Shown in pieces: positions 36,271-45,837 of a stretch of 50,394 nucleotides of DNA. This DNA is from Photobacterium lucens (GTDB lineage Bacteria > Pseudomonadota > Gammaproteobacteria > Enterobacterales > Vibrionaceae). The stretch's first letter is position 1. Each line of letters begins with the position of its first letter. Below the pieces are notes generated by a model. It saw only the letters and a program-made list of their open reading frames with translations. It made no database searches and was not told where the DNA came from. The stretch is taken from NCBI RefSeq assembly GCF_009873615.1, contig NZ_SSMG01000439.1, positions 1 to 50,394 of the forward strand, read 5' to 3'. The position numbers and the translations under genes are program-made.

Positions 36271-37062
36271 CTATTTCTCTTCAGCCACCAGCTGATTAAA
36301 TACAGGCTCACCGCAATGGAACACAATAAACTCTCCTGTTGCCATTTTGTGCCAATTTTCATCATTGGTTAAAGGCTGAGTTGCAATCACTGTCACCACG
36401 TCTTTAGGTGTCGTTTCTTGCTGAAAATCAATCGTGACATCTTCATCAATAAGAGATGCTTTACCAAACGGCGCGCGACGAGTGATCCAATGTAAGTTAT
36501 TAGTACAATAGGTAAGTACGTACTCACCATTACTTAATAACATATTGTAAACACCAAGCTGACGTAACTGATCACAACACTCTGCAAAATAGCTAAAAAC
36601 AGGATTCAAATCATCAGGCAGTACCGGGAATTTCGTTTCAAGTTGATTCAATAACCAACAAAAAGCGATCTCACTGTCAGTATCACCGACCGCTTGATGC
36701 CTGCCTGTTTCTAAACTCTCATATCCCGTCAACTGACCATTATGCGCAAAAGTCCAGTAATTTCCCCATAACTCGCGAGTAAATGGGTGGGTATTTTCTA
36801 AATTCACCGCCCCTCGGTTGGCTTGGCGAATATGACTCACCACTGCACGACTCTTTATTGGGTACTCTTGGACAAGTTCAGCAATACGCGATTGACAGCT
36901 TGGGTTTGGATCTTTAAACGTACGAAAGCCTTTACCTTCATAAAAGGTAATACCCCAACCATCACGGTGAGGGCCGGTATTGCCCCCACGCTGCATTAAA
37001 CCGGTAAAACTAAAACAAATATCGGTTGGCACATTTGCGCTCATGCCTAGCAATTCACACAT
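36271..37062 (-). CDS. yafJ: class II glutamine amidotransferase YafJ
   Basis: 263 aa, same size as E. coli YafJ (255) with the same neighbour gmhA. The N-terminal nucleophile cysteine is C2 (MCELLGMSANVP), exposed after removal of Met. Further Ntn-type residues include HRDGWGITFYEG, SHIRQANRGAVNLENTHPF and the NNGQLTGY-type WTFAHNGQLTGYE. It lacks an acceptor domain, so it hydrolyses glutamine and probably feeds ammonia or acts on an unknown amide; its substrate is not known. AAAGGA precedes the start closely. Confidence 0.9.
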   Translation of the reverse strand: MCELLGMSANVPTDICFSFTGLMQRGGNTGPHRDGWGITFYEGKGFRTFKDPNPSCQSRIAELVQEYPIKSRAVVSHIRQANRGAVNLENTHPFTRELWGNYWTFAHNGQLTGYESLETGRHQAVGDTDSEIAFCWLLNQLETKFPVLPDDLNPVFSYFAECCDQLRQLGVYNMLLSNGEYVLTYCTNNLHWITRRAPFGKASLIDEDVTIDFQQETTPKDVVTVIATQPLTNDENWHKMATGEFIVFHCGEPVFNQLVAEEK

Positions 37063-37125
37063 ATTCCTTTATGCCCTTTTGTTATTCATTAACGATACTT
37101 CTCAACGGTCAGTGCTAAGCTTGAC

Positions 37126-37707
37126 TTATTCTGCCGCCATTTCTTTTTCAACTAGCATAATTAAAATATGGATAATTTTAATATGAATTTCTTGAATGCG
37201 ATCTGCGTAACCAAAATGAGGAACACGGATTTCCACATCAGCTAGGCCTGCCATTTGACCGCCATCTTTACCCGTTAAAGCGATAGTCTTCATGCCTTTC
37301 GCTTTCGCCGCTTCAATCGCTTTTAAAATGTTGCCCGAGTTACCTGATGTAGACAGACCAAATAGAACGTCACCTTTTGCGCCCACTGCTTCTAAGTAGC
37401 GTGAAAATACGTACTCATAGCCGAAGTCATTACTTACACACGATAAGTGGCTTGGATCTGAAATAGCAATACCTGGGTACCCTGGACGGTTTTCACGGTA
37501 ACGACCTGTTAGCTCTTCAGCAAAGTGCATTGCATCACAATGAGAGCCACCATTACCACAAGACAGCACTTTACCGCCCTGTTTGAAAGAATCCGCTAAT
37601 AACTTAGCTGCCGCTTCAATATCAGCCATGTTCTTATCATCACTTAAAAAGCGATTTAGTACGTCAGCCGCTTCAGTTAGTTCAGCACGGATCAAATCCT
37701 GATACAT
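37126..37707 (-). CDS. gmhA: sedoheptulose 7-phosphate isomerase GmhA
   Basis: Converts sedoheptulose 7-phosphate to D-glycero-D-manno-heptose 7-phosphate, first step of ADP-heptose for LPS inner core; 193 aa (E. coli 192). The start at 37707 ([17 protein letters not shown]) matches E. coli and has a GAGAGA site about 7 bases upstream; the ATG at 37713 is too close to that site. The SIS-domain features are [26 protein letters not shown] and [15 protein letters not shown]. It is syntenic with E. coli lpcA/yafJ. Confidence 0.95.
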   Translation of the reverse strand: MYQDLIRAELTEAADVLNRFLSDDKNMADIEAAAKLLADSFKQGGKVLSCGNGGSHCDAMHFAEELTGRYRENRPGYPGIAISDPSHLSCVSNDFGYEYVFSRYLEAVGAKGDVLFGLSTSGNSGNILKAIEAAKAKGMKTIALTGKDGGQMAGLADVEIRVPHFGYADRIQEIHIKIIHILIMLVEKEMAAE

Positions 37708-37734
37708 AAGCATTCTCTCTATTATTCTTTAGAT

Positions 37735-37763
37735 ACAAATCAAGCGGGTAAATACCCGCTTGA
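37735..37763 (-). terminator. terminator between gmhA and the SulP gene
   Basis: TCAAGCGGGTA (37740-37750) and TACCCGCTTGA (37753-37763), an 11-base inverted repeat. Read on the minus strand it is followed by ATTTGTAT, so it ends the SulP gene transcript upstream of gmhA. Confidence 0.75.
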
Positions 37764-37805
37764 TGTTTTAAATACACCGTTATTCGCAGTTTACATACAA
37801 ATAAC

Positions 37806-39497
37806 TTACAGTGTCGACTCTTTAACCGAGCCATTGTGAGAATTAATCATTAAAACTTGCTGTAATTGACCAACAGAGTGCGATAAATACACATTCTCCG
37901 CTTCAAATACACCCGCATGATAGAGCTTACGTTCAACGTGAGATTGCACACCCACTAAATATACTGGTAGCTCTGATAAACGATCGAGTGCTGTTTCAAA
38001 AGCATGAATAGCCGTAATATCAATGGTTGATACATCACTAAAATCAAGCACTACTGCACGGGTTTCAGTGGTTGCATGCTCAATCACAGAAAACGCTTTC
38101 TCACTCGCGGCAAAGAACAGCGGACCATTGATATCATATACCACCACATCATCACCAAAGTTTAAATGCGGATGTTCATCATGAGTAATTGTCACCGTTG
38201 TTAATGTTGCAATACGCTGAATAAACAACACACCAGCCAATAATAGACCAACAATCACAGCCACAACCATATCAAATGCCACAGTTAGGATGAAACAAGT
38301 CATCAATACCGCAACATCACGACGAGGCGCTACTTTTAACGTATGCACAAAATGTGGTGCTTCAGACATATTCCAAGCAACCATGATCAGCAAGCCAGCT
38401 AGGGCACTCATAGGTACATAAGAAAGCACAGGTGCTAATACAATCATTGCTGCTAACACAAATAACGCATGAGTCATACCAGACACTGGAGAAAACGCAC
38501 CTGAACGAATATTTGTTGCCGTACGCGCAATCGCTGCTGTTGCTGGAATACCACCGAAGAAAGGCACCACCATATTCGCAATACCCTGACCAACCAACTC
38601 AGCGTTTGGATTATGTTTCTTGCTTGTCATACCGTCAGCCACAACAGCACACAGTAATGATTCAATACAACCAAGCATGGCAATGGTTAATGCAGATGGC
38701 ATTAGCTCAATCACAGTAGCCCAATTGAAAGTATCTGATTTCCATAACGCCATAAATTGTGGCGCTTCTTGTGGAATACCATGACCTACAATATCACCAA
38801 TGGTGTAGCTAAATTTCTCACCAAGCAAAGTAACATGCTCAGGACCAAATTTATTTAATGCTAACGCTAAAATCGTACCAACAAGCAATGAGACAAGGTG
38901 TGGTGGAATACGTGTTTTTAATTTTGCCCAACCAATAAAGACAAAAATCGTCACAATACCTACGATGGCATCAGCATAGTTTGCGGTTGGCATTGCGTGT
39001 GCGTATGCCATTACTTTTTCAGGAAAATGGATTGGACTACCTTGAATATGTAGGCCTAATAAATCTTTAAGCTGTAAAAAAGCAATAACAAAGCCGATAC
39101 CCGCCGTGAAACCTGTCGTGACTGGATATGGCACATATGCCACCAGCTGACCTAAGCGAAATACGCCCATTAATAGCAAGATGATCCCCGACATCATGGT
39201 CGCCAACATCAAGCCTGATAAGCCGTATTTTTGGGTAATAGGTAAAAGGATAACCACAAAGGCCGCTGTAGGACCTGTGATATTAAATCGTGAACCACCT
39301 AATAATGCAGCTAAAAAGCCCGCAACAATCACCGTGTACAATCCGTGTTGTGGTGGTACACCGACAGCAATTGCCAATGCCATTCCCAAAGGAATAGCCA
39401 CAATACCTACCGTAATACCCGATACAATATCGGCACGAAATTTAGAGAAGGAATAACCATCCTTCCACGCTTGTGATAAAGCATGAAATAACAACAC
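37806..39497 (-). CDS. SulP-family anion transporter with STAS domain
   Basis: 563 aa. The N-terminal about 420 residues contain 10-14 hydrophobic segments; the SulP consensus is seen in DIVSGITVGIVAIPLGMALA and the later NITGPTAAFVVIL. The C-terminal STAS domain (about 440-550) includes LDFSDVSTIDITAIHAFETAL. It resembles DauA/YchM (C4-dicarboxylate in E. coli) or bicarbonate/sulfate members; the substrate cannot be read from sequence. The GTG start has AGAGG about 8 bases upstream. Its position between gmhA and fadE is not seen in E. coli. The GC-rich inverted-repeat element at 39550-39593 lies upstream. Confidence 0.88.
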   Translation of the reverse strand: MLLFHALSQAWKDGYSFSKFRADIVSGITVGIVAIPLGMALAIAVGVPPQHGLYTVIVAGFLAALLGGSRFNITGPTAAFVVILLPITQKYGLSGLMLATMMSGIILLLMGVFRLGQLVAYVPYPVTTGFTAGIGFVIAFLQLKDLLGLHIQGSPIHFPEKVMAYAHAMPTANYADAIVGIVTIFVFIGWAKLKTRIPPHLVSLLVGTILALALNKFGPEHVTLLGEKFSYTIGDIVGHGIPQEAPQFMALWKSDTFNWATVIELMPSALTIAMLGCIESLLCAVVADGMTSKKHNPNAELVGQGIANMVVPFFGGIPATAAIARTATNIRSGAFSPVSGMTHALFVLAAMIVLAPVLSYVPMSALAGLLIMVAWNMSEAPHFVHTLKVAPRRDVAVLMTCFILTVAFDMVVAVIVGLLLAGVLFIQRIATLTTVTITHDEHPHLNFGDDVVVYDINGPLFFAASEKAFSVIEHATTETRAVVLDFSDVSTIDITAIHAFETALDRLSELPVYLVGVQSHVERKLYHAGVFEAENVYLSHSVGQLQQVLMINSHNGSVKESTL

Positions 39498-39549
39498 AAC
39501 AAAACCTCTTGCACTTTGCGTACATTTGATAAACAGGAATTGATGTCAA

Positions 39550-39593
39550 CCCGATGTAGGGGGTCCGGCGGGCATGTGTCAGTCGGAATCGGG
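39550..39593 (-). other. GC-rich nested inverted-repeat element upstream of the SulP gene
   Basis: On the minus strand CCCGAT (at 39588-39593) pairs with ATCGGG (39550-39555), and inside TCCG pairs with CGGA. The 44-base block is much more GC-rich than its surroundings. It could be a structured 5' leader of the SulP mRNA or an operator; a TTGACA just downstream argues that some transcription starts after it. I do not recognise it as a known riboswitch class. Confidence 0.45.
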
Positions 39594-39807
39594 AAAGGCA
39601 ACAAAAGGAAATACTATTCCGCTGCGATGATTAAAGTGTAACCACCTGTAATAACGTGAACAGCATCACAATACAGCATATGTTAACGCTCTGCTAAAAA
39701 TCTGCAAGTGAAAAAAATAATCACGATGATCTCGATCAATCCCAATAAAAACCTGACTCTACCGCATTTTGTATACGTAACAGTTTACTTTCATGAAAAG
39801 AATTTAA

Positions 39808-39837
39808 TTTACATTTTGTTAAAAAACACATTACAAT
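39808..39837 (+). promoter_or_regulatory. fadE promoter
   Basis: -35 TTTACA (39808-39813, 5/6), 18-base spacer, -10 TACAAT (39832-39837, 5/6). The FadR-type box starts 8 bases after the -10. Confidence 0.65.
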
Positions 39838-39845
39838 CAATATTG

Positions 39846-39862
39846 AGTGGTAAGACCTCTTA
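39846..39862 (+). promoter_or_regulatory. FadR-type operator at fadE
   Basis: AGTGGTAAGACCTCTTA agrees with the FadR consensus ACTGGTCNGACCTGTTA at 13 of 16 defined positions, including TGGT and GACCT cores. It would cover the predicted transcription start, the typical position for FadR repression relieved by long-chain acyl-CoA. A separate half-site CAGGTC lies at 39935-39940. Confidence 0.75.
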
Positions 39863-40001
39863 CCTTAAATAATAATTACCCTACAATAATATAAGAGAAT
39901 GCGTAGCAAAGTACTGAACTCCCCATAATGAAGTCAGGTCTCGCTTAACTATTCCTGATTATGTGTAAACAGTATTGCTACACAGATTAAGGAGAATCAC
40001 T

Positions 40002-42458
40002 ATGGTTACGCTTGCGTATGTCATTGGCTTTATCGGTGCACTCTGCATCTTGGCGTATCATCGCGCATCGCTAAAAACATTTACTGTAACAATTGCTGCA
40101 GCTTTAGCTGTTGGCAGCGCATTGTCGATCACCGGTCTATTTAGCTGGATAGTTTTTACAGTGATAGCGATCCCTCTTAATACTCCTTTTATTCGAAAAA
40201 AATACCTCAGTAAGCCTGCACTCAAGGCTTTCAAAGGTGTCATGCCAGAAATGTCGAGCACCGAGAAAGAAGCCATTGATGCCGGTACTGTATGGTGGGA
40301 AGCCGATTTATTTAGCGGTGATCCTGATTGGAAAAAACTCCACAACATTCCAGCCCCTACATTATCAGCAGAAGAGCAAGCCTTCTTAGATGGCCCTGTT
40401 AATGAAGTCTGCCGTATGGTTAATGACTTTCAGGTTACCCATGAGCTTGCCGATCTGCCTCCTGAAGTCTGGCAGTACCTGAAAAACAATAAGTTCTTTG
40501 CCATGATCATCAAAAAGCAATATGGCGGTTTAGAGTTTTCAGCTTATGCGCAATCACTGGTTCTTCAAAAACTAACCGGTGTGTCAGGTGTACTATCATC
40601 AACCGTTGGTGTGCCTAATTCATTAGGTCCAGGTGAATTACTGCAACACTACGGCACGCAAGAGCAAAAAGACTACTACCTACCTCGTTTAGCTGAAGGT
40701 AAAGAAATCCCGTGTTTTGCCCTAACAAGTCCAGAAGCAGGCTCTGATGCTGGCTCAATCCCTGATTTTGGTATCGTCAAAAAAGGCATCTGGCAAGATG
40801 AAGAAGTGCTTGGTATGGAGCTAACGTGGAATAAGCGTTACATCACCCTAGCCCCTGTTGCGACAGTACTTGGCCTTGCGTTTAAGCTCTCTGATCCTGA
40901 ACACTTACTCGGCGATCAAGAAGATCTTGGTATTACTTGTGCCTTGATCCCAACGGATCTTCAAGGCGTAGAAATTGGTCGACGCCATTTCCCTCTCAAT
41001 TTACCGTTCCAAAATGGGCCGACCAAAGGTAATAAAATTTTTGTCCCTATCGACTTCATCATTGGTGGTCAAGAGATGGCAGGACAAGGCTGGCGAATGT
41101 TGGTTGAATGTCTATCTGTAGGTCGTGGTATTACCCTACCATCTAACGCAACGGGCGGCTTAAAAACTGCAGCGATTGCCACTGGTGCTTATGCGCGTAT
41201 TCGTCGTCAATTTAAAATGCCAATCGGTAAAATGGAAGGTATTGAAGAGCCACTTGCTCGTATAGTCGGTAATGCTTATGTGCTTGATGCTGCAAGTACG
41301 TTAACGGTGACTGGTATTGATTTAGGTGAAAAACCCTCAGTGATTTCTGCCATTGTAAAATACCACTGTACTCATCGAAGCCAACGGGGGCTTATTGATG
41401 CGATGGATATTGCCGGTGGTAAAGGGATCTGTATGGGACCAAGTAACTTCTTAGCACGTGGTTATCAAGGTGCGCCGATTGCCGTTACCGTTGAAGGAGC
41501 GAATATCCTCACTCGTTCCATGATCATCTTTGGACAAGGGGCGATCCGCTGTCACCCTTATGTATTAGAAGAAATGAATGCCGCTTATAACGATGATCCA
41601 CAACAAGCATTAGATAGCTTTGATAAAGCCGTCTTTGCCCATGTCGGTTTTGTTATCAGCAACATGGTACGTTCTTTCTGGCTAGGTATTACCGATGGCT
41701 ACGGCTCATCAGCACCACGTAAAGATAAAACGGCTCGTTACTACCAACAACTTAACCGTTACAGTGCTAACCTTGCTCTGCTTGCTGATATTTCGATGGC
41801 GGTACTTGGTGGCTCACTCAAACGTAAAGAGCGTTTATCCGCCCGCCTTGGTGACGTGTTAAGCCAACTCTATTTATCATCAGCAATCCTTAAACGCTAT
41901 GCCGATGAAGGCTATCAAACACAAGACTTGCCGCTAGTACATTGGGGATTACAAGACTCACTCTACCAAACAGAAAAAGCATTAGATGAGTTCTTAAAAA
42001 ACTTCCCAAATAAATTTATTGCGGGCGCACTACGTGTTGTCTTATTCCCACTTGGACAACGTCGAGTTAAACCTAATGATAATTTAGATCATGCGGTAGC
42101 ACGTTTAGCACAAACACCGTCAGCAACACGCGAACGTTTAGGCCGTGGTCAATATCTTGAAGCAACAGAGCATAACCCCGTCGGTATGATGGAAACCGCT
42201 CTTAAAGATATCTTAGCGGCAGAGCCTCTTTATGATCGAGTTTGCACCGCAGCCAATGAGAAACTGCCATTTATGCAATTAGGGAAAGTGGCAGACAAAG
42301 GATTAGAGCTAGGTGTACTTGAACAAGCTGAGGCTGAGCTACTACGCCGAGCCGAACGTGGTCGCCTGCGCACTATCAATGTTGATGACTTTGAGCCACA
42401 AGCGCTCGCAGCAAAGCCTAATACTCACCCAAAGCGCTCCATTAACAACGCAGCATAG
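40002..42458 (+). CDS. fadE: acyl-CoA dehydrogenase FadE
   Basis: First enzyme of fatty-acid beta-oxidation; 818 aa (E. coli 814), far larger than usual acyl-CoA dehydrogenases. The start at 40002 follows AAGGAG with the usual spacing; an upstream TTG frame (39975) is unlikely. Two N-terminal hydrophobic segments (about 1-65) suggest membrane association. The dehydrogenase core includes [17 protein letters not shown] and [26 protein letters not shown] (FAD/substrate regions), and a DUF1974-type C-terminal extension follows. It is monocistronic with a terminator behind it. Electron acceptor is unknown. Confidence 0.95.
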   Translation: MVTLAYVIGFIGALCILAYHRASLKTFTVTIAAALAVGSALSITGLFSWIVFTVIAIPLNTPFIRKKYLSKPALKAFKGVMPEMSSTEKEAIDAGTVWWEADLFSGDPDWKKLHNIPAPTLSAEEQAFLDGPVNEVCRMVNDFQVTHELADLPPEVWQYLKNNKFFAMIIKKQYGGLEFSAYAQSLVLQKLTGVSGVLSSTVGVPNSLGPGELLQHYGTQEQKDYYLPRLAEGKEIPCFALTSPEAGSDAGSIPDFGIVKKGIWQDEEVLGMELTWNKRYITLAPVATVLGLAFKLSDPEHLLGDQEDLGITCALIPTDLQGVEIGRRHFPLNLPFQNGPTKGNKIFVPIDFIIGGQEMAGQGWRMLVECLSVGRGITLPSNATGGLKTAAIATGAYARIRRQFKMPIGKMEGIEEPLARIVGNAYVLDAASTLTVTGIDLGEKPSVISAIVKYHCTHRSQRGLIDAMDIAGGKGICMGPSNFLARGYQGAPIAVTVEGANILTRSMIIFGQGAIRCHPYVLEEMNAAYNDDPQQALDSFDKAVFAHVGFVISNMVRSFWLGITDGYGSSAPRKDKTARYYQQLNRYSANLALLADISMAVLGGSLKRKERLSARLGDVLSQLYLSSAILKRYADEGYQTQDLPLVHWGLQDSLYQTEKALDEFLKNFPNKFIAGALRVVLFPLGQRRVKPNDNLDHAVARLAQTPSATRERLGRGQYLEATEHNPVGMMETALKDILAAEPLYDRVCTAANEKLPFMQLGKVADKGLELGVLEQAEAELLRRAERGRLRTINVDDFEPQALAAKPNTHPKRSINNAA

Positions 42459-42485
42459 ATACTATGCCCTAACAACAATTAAAAC

Positions 42486-42515
42486 AAAGGGAGGCTCATT
42501 GCCTCCCTTTTCATA
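42486..42515. terminator. terminator between fadE and the TIGR03503 gene
   Basis: AAAGGGAGGC (42486-42495), loop TCATT, GCCTCCCTTT (42501-42510), A-run before and T-run after; it serves both genes. Confidence 0.92.
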
Positions 42516-42548
42516 TCTTGCGTTATTAAATGAAACATCACGAACGTA

Positions 42549-43787
42549 TTACGATGGCAATACCAATTCATCTTGCTTCTCTTTACGGCGTTTTTTGAAC
42601 CTTCTCCATCCCCAAATACTGCCGACAATGAAGAAAATAATCGCAATATTACCTATGATCATAATGCGTATTGTTTTCTCGCGAGACTGCTTCTGCTGCT
42701 CAATATCATGCAAAATTTGCTGGCGTTGCCTTTCCGCTTCTATTGCAGCCTGATCAACGACATGGTTTTCAGCTCGAATATTCTTTACTACGGCAAAATG
42801 GCTTTTTACTAATGGGAAAATCAGCTCTCTTTGATGCAATCGATCTGTCCCATACACCCAGCCACTCCATGCATATTTTCCTGTCACATCGTCATTAGGT
42901 AATGCAATAGACAACTCATTCTCAGTCGGTAATGCCCGCTGTTGAATGATCTGCTGTTTATTCTTAGGTGATGAATATTGAATGTAAGAAGCCAAAGAGC
43001 CAACCACTAACGCATCATCTTGGGGTAACACCACCAGCTGATGAGGATCTTGTGAATTATGACTTTTAATTAAAGTGGCAGAAAAAGGCTTAGGATAAAC
43101 CAGTACTTCCTGCTCTAACGCCCGAGAGAATACGCCATTCATCGATTTGATCACCACACGGTATTTACCCGGATCAACATTAACAGGTAGCGATAGAGTA
43201 AAAATACCGTCTCCAGCTTTTTCATCGCGATCTTGTCCATCATCTGCAAAATCGCCAATCACTGTCGGCTCTGGCTGCATATTGTTAGGCAACACCTGCT
43301 CATCAGCAATGAATGGATAAAACAAAATCCGCAATTTCACCCGATCCAAAAAGTCACGAACCGTCAACGGTTGTTCGTTTTGTAATAACTTGGCAGAGAA
43401 TTTCAGAACCTCAGATTGATATAAATTTTGCGGTAAAGTATCAGCGGTTAAGCGAAGGTTCGACAGCAAAGTAATACGATTATCTTGCGATACTCGCCCA
43501 ATAGCTTGCCAAGGTCCAGCCATTGGTGAATCAATAGAAATAATGTCGAGATCGTCTTCTGAGTACCAAGAAACATTTTTCGGATGGCGGCTTGAATAAT
43601 ATTTCGAGCCATCAGGGGCAACTAAAATAACAGGACGACTTGGCTCTTCACGCTTAACCATGAACGAGACTTGTTTAATAGTAGGATCAACACGAAAGCG
43701 GTTATCAAGCCACGTCATTTGATCATTGCCTTGCGCCCAAGCAAACAATGGCCAAACAGCCAAACATATCCATAACCGCTTTAGCAT
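42549..43787 (-). CDS. TIGR03503 family single-pass membrane protein
   Basis: 412 aa. N-terminal signal peptide (residues 1-19, ending FAWA) and one membrane helix near the C-terminus (about 375-395, followed by a basic tail GWRRFKKRRKEKQ) give a large periplasmic domain anchored in the inner membrane. The conserved beginning (QVSFMVKREEPSRPVILVAPDGSKYY) and the repeated beta-rich middle suggest Ig-like or extracellular-matrix-type domains. A coiled, Gln-rich segment lies near 345-372. Function unknown; typical of Vibrio and Shewanella relatives. It starts 7 bases after the dnaQ stop with AGGAG at proper spacing, so it is probably co-transcribed with dnaQ. Confidence 0.82.
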   Translation of the reverse strand: MLKRLWICLAVWPLFAWAQGNDQMTWLDNRFRVDPTIKQVSFMVKREEPSRPVILVAPDGSKYYSSRHPKNVSWYSEDDLDIISIDSPMAGPWQAIGRVSQDNRITLLSNLRLTADTLPQNLYQSEVLKFSAKLLQNEQPLTVRDFLDRVKLRILFYPFIADEQVLPNNMQPEPTVIGDFADDGQDRDEKAGDGIFTLSLPVNVDPGKYRVVIKSMNGVFSRALEQEVLVYPKPFSATLIKSHNSQDPHQLVVLPQDDALVVGSLASYIQYSSPKNKQQIIQQRALPTENELSIALPNDDVTGKYAWSGWVYGTDRLHQRELIFPLVKSHFAVVKNIRAENHVVDQAAIEAERQRQQILHDIEQQKQSREKTIRIMIIGNIAIIFFIVGSIWGWRRFKKRRKEKQDELVLPS

Positions 43788-43794
43788 AACTCTC

Positions 43795-44520
43795 CTACAG
43801 ACGCCAAAGAACGTCAGCTTTTTTACCGATCAAATCAAGCCTTTCTTCATGTGCAGTTAGTTCATCGGCAGCAGCAAGGATAACCTTTAATCCTTTTCGC
43901 TCCCCCGTTAAACGCTTAATCGCAAATTCTGTACCGCTATCACCTTCACTGTCGCTACTTAACTTTAATGATGTTTGACCACCGGTCATCATTAAGTAAA
44001 CGTCAGCGAGGATCTCGGCATCGAGCAAAGCGCCGTGCAGCGTTCGGTGAGAGTTATCTATGCCATAACGAGAACATAAAATATCAAGGTTATTTCGTTT
44101 ACCAGGGAATAAGCGTTTCGCCATTTCCAAGGTATCGGTCACCTTACAGATATCTTCGGTCTTCTTAAGATCAGAGCCCATTAACTGGAATTCATAATCC
44201 ATAAAGCCGATATCGAACGACGCGTTGTGAGCGACAAGCTCTGCGCCATCGATGAAATCAATAAACTCTTGGTGGATCTCAGCGTAACTCGGTTTACCGA
44301 CTAAGAATTCATCAGTAATACCGTGAACATCAATTGCCTCAGGATCGATAGGACGATCTGGTTTGATGTAAACGTGGAAAGTGTTACCGGTCAATTTACG
44401 GTTGATGATTTCAACCGCACCAATTTCAATAATACGGTGGCCTTCGTAATGCGGGCCGCTCATATTCATACCTGTGGTTTCTGTATCGAATACAATAATG
44501 CGTTGGTTAGTGGCTTTCAT
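43795..44520 (-). CDS. dnaQ: DNA polymerase III epsilon subunit DnaQ
   Basis: 3'-5' proofreading exonuclease of the replicase; 241 aa (E. coli 243). DEDDh motifs: FDTETTGM near the N-terminus (D12, E14 type), [13 protein letters not shown] (Exo II, near 97-109), and [17 protein letters not shown] (Exo III histidine and aspartate, near 160-176). A flexible linker and C-terminal alpha-subunit-binding segment follow. It is divergent from rnhA, as in E. coli. Confidence 0.96.
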   Translation of the reverse strand: MKATNQRIIVFDTETTGMNMSGPHYEGHRIIEIGAVEIINRKLTGNTFHVYIKPDRPIDPEAIDVHGITDEFLVGKPSYAEIHQEFIDFIDGAELVAHNASFDIGFMDYEFQLMGSDLKKTEDICKVTDTLEMAKRLFPGKRNNLDILCSRYGIDNSHRTLHGALLDAEILADVYLMMTGGQTSLKLSSDSEGDSGTEFAIKRLTGERKGLKVILAAADELTAHEERLDLIGKKADVLWRL

Positions 44521-44571
44521 AGTGGCTTATGTGTCAGACTTAAGTTTTTATCTAGGGCAATACTACCAAAT

Positions 44572-45036
44572 ATGATGAAGCAGGTAGAAATTTTCACAGA
44601 CGGTTCTTGTTTAGGAAATCCAGGCCCAGGTGGCTATGGCGCGGTGCTGAGATACAAACAACATGAAAAAGAGCTCAGCGACGGCTTTTTCATGACAACA
44701 AATAATCGCATGGAGCTACTTGCAGCCATTGAAGGACTAGCAAGCCTTAAAGAATCTTGTCGCGTTGATCTTACCACTGATAGCCAATATGTACGCCAAG
44801 GAATTACCCAATGGATCCATAATTGGAAAAAACGTGGTTGGCAAACAACAGATAAGAAACCGGTTAAGAATGCGGATTTATGGCAACGGTTAGATAGAGA
44901 AACCCAACGCCATCAAGTGCAATGGCATTGGGTAAAAGGACATGCGGGTCATCCTGAGAATGAACGTTGTGATGAGCTTGCAAGAACTGCAGCTGAATCT
45001 CCCAATCACACTGACGAAGGCTATCAAACAAGTTAA
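44572..45036 (+). CDS. rnhA: ribonuclease HI
   Basis: Degrades RNA in RNA-DNA hybrids; 154 aa (E. coli 155). Catalytic carboxylates are present in [18 protein letters not shown] (first Asp), [13 protein letters not shown] (Glu), [12 protein letters not shown] (Asp) and [13 protein letters not shown] (last Asp). The start is one of two adjacent ATGs (44572 or 44575); a frame to 44323 runs antisense over dnaQ and is not real. No good Shine-Dalgarno is visible. It overlaps the stop of yafS tail to tail. Confidence 0.95.
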   Translation: MMKQVEIFTDGSCLGNPGPGGYGAVLRYKQHEKELSDGFFMTTNNRMELLAAIEGLASLKESCRVDLTTDSQYVRQGITQWIHNWKKRGWQTTDKKPVKNADLWQRLDRETQRHQVQWHWVKGHAGHPENERCDELARTAAESPNHTDEGYQTS

Positions 45037-45794
45037 TTTAACGACGACTCTTGCTTTACTGCTTCACTTCTGGCTTCGGTACGACAATTAACTTGTAACG
45101 GAGCCAACTGACGCCTCACTTTCCATTTCGGTTTTATCGGCTTTAATGGAAACGTGCGCTTTCGAGCCACAATAAAATACATGCTACCAATTGCTGATAA
45201 TGGCTCAGATAGCATATTTTCTAACCAAGTTGAACACGCGAGATGACGAGTAGCCGGTAAAACGGCAAACGTTTCGTGATAGATAACTTCATAATTTAAC
45301 ACCCCTAACCAATCAATCACTCGTGACGATAAATACATCCGACCATTCCAAGGGGCTTTGTTACGATTCCACGGTAACAGTCCGAAAATACCATTAATAC
45401 TCAATGGATTATTGCCACTTAGCAATAAATAGCCATCATCAACCATTACTCTATCTATTTCACGCAACAAGCGATGGGGATCAGATGAATAATCAAGTTG
45501 ATGAATAAGCAAACAGGCATCAAATGACTTTTCAATAAAGGGTAATTCAAAAGATTCAGCTTCTACGCTACGATAAGTACTGAATTTATCTACACTAATT
45601 TGATGCTGGATATTACAATGACCACTGGTCAGCTCTGCACTTAAGCCACCAAGCTTTAACATATGGTAACCAAACAGCTTCGGACACCACTCATCGATTC
45701 GAGCTTGTAATAACTGTGCCACCCATTCTCCATTGGTCACATCAGACCATGAATAAGGCACCTCGATATGTGTTACTGTACGCGCTGGCTTCAT
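45033..45794 (-). CDS. yafS: SAM-dependent methyltransferase YafS
   Basis: 253 aa class I methyltransferase, related to E. coli YafS (240), which shares the beginning MKPAR and the motifs [15 protein letters not shown]-like ([12 protein letters not shown]) and [45 protein letters not shown]-binding motif I is degenerate (G-poor). The start at 45794 is by homology; longer frames reach 45875 and overlap the gloB leader. In some vibrios and E. coli it lies between gloB and rnhA, as here. The substrate is unknown. Stop codons of yafS and rnhA overlap by two bases. Confidence 0.85.
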   Translation of the reverse strand: MKPARTVTHIEVPYSWSDVTNGEWVAQLLQARIDEWCPKLFGYHMLKLGGLSAELTSGHCNIQHQISVDKFSTYRSVEAESFELPFIEKSFDACLLIHQLDYSSDPHRLLREIDRVMVDDGYLLLSGNNPLSINGIFGLLPWNRNKAPWNGRMYLSSRVIDWLGVLNYEVIYHETFAVLPATRHLACSTWLENMLSEPLSAIGSMYFIVARKRTFPLKPIKPKWKVRRQLAPLQVNCRTEARSEAVKQESSLN

Positions 45795-45837
45795 AATAGT
45801 ACTGCTCAACACCTGAATAAGGCTGGAGAAGAAATTC

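Larger units (their letters stand above)
39498..40001. promoter_or_regulatory. SulP/fadE divergent region (504 bases)
   Basis: Left part holds the SulP-gene ribosome site, a perfect TTGACA (minus strand, near 39543-39548) and the GC-rich inverted-repeat element. The middle (about 39640-39800) is AT-rich with no clear feature. The right part has the fadE promoter (39808-39837), the FadR-type box (39846-39862) and a 140-base leader. The only open frame I noticed is a 32-codon frame at 39543-39641 (see findings). Confidence 0.5.

Noticed and set aside
38432-38719. Open frame antisense to the SulP gene
   Set aside because: No homology-like features or ribosome site; it mirrors the transporter codons.
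44323-44571. N-terminal extension of RNase HI over dnaQ
   Set aside because: Runs antisense to dnaQ and is absent from the conserved RNase HI beginning ([11 protein letters not shown]).
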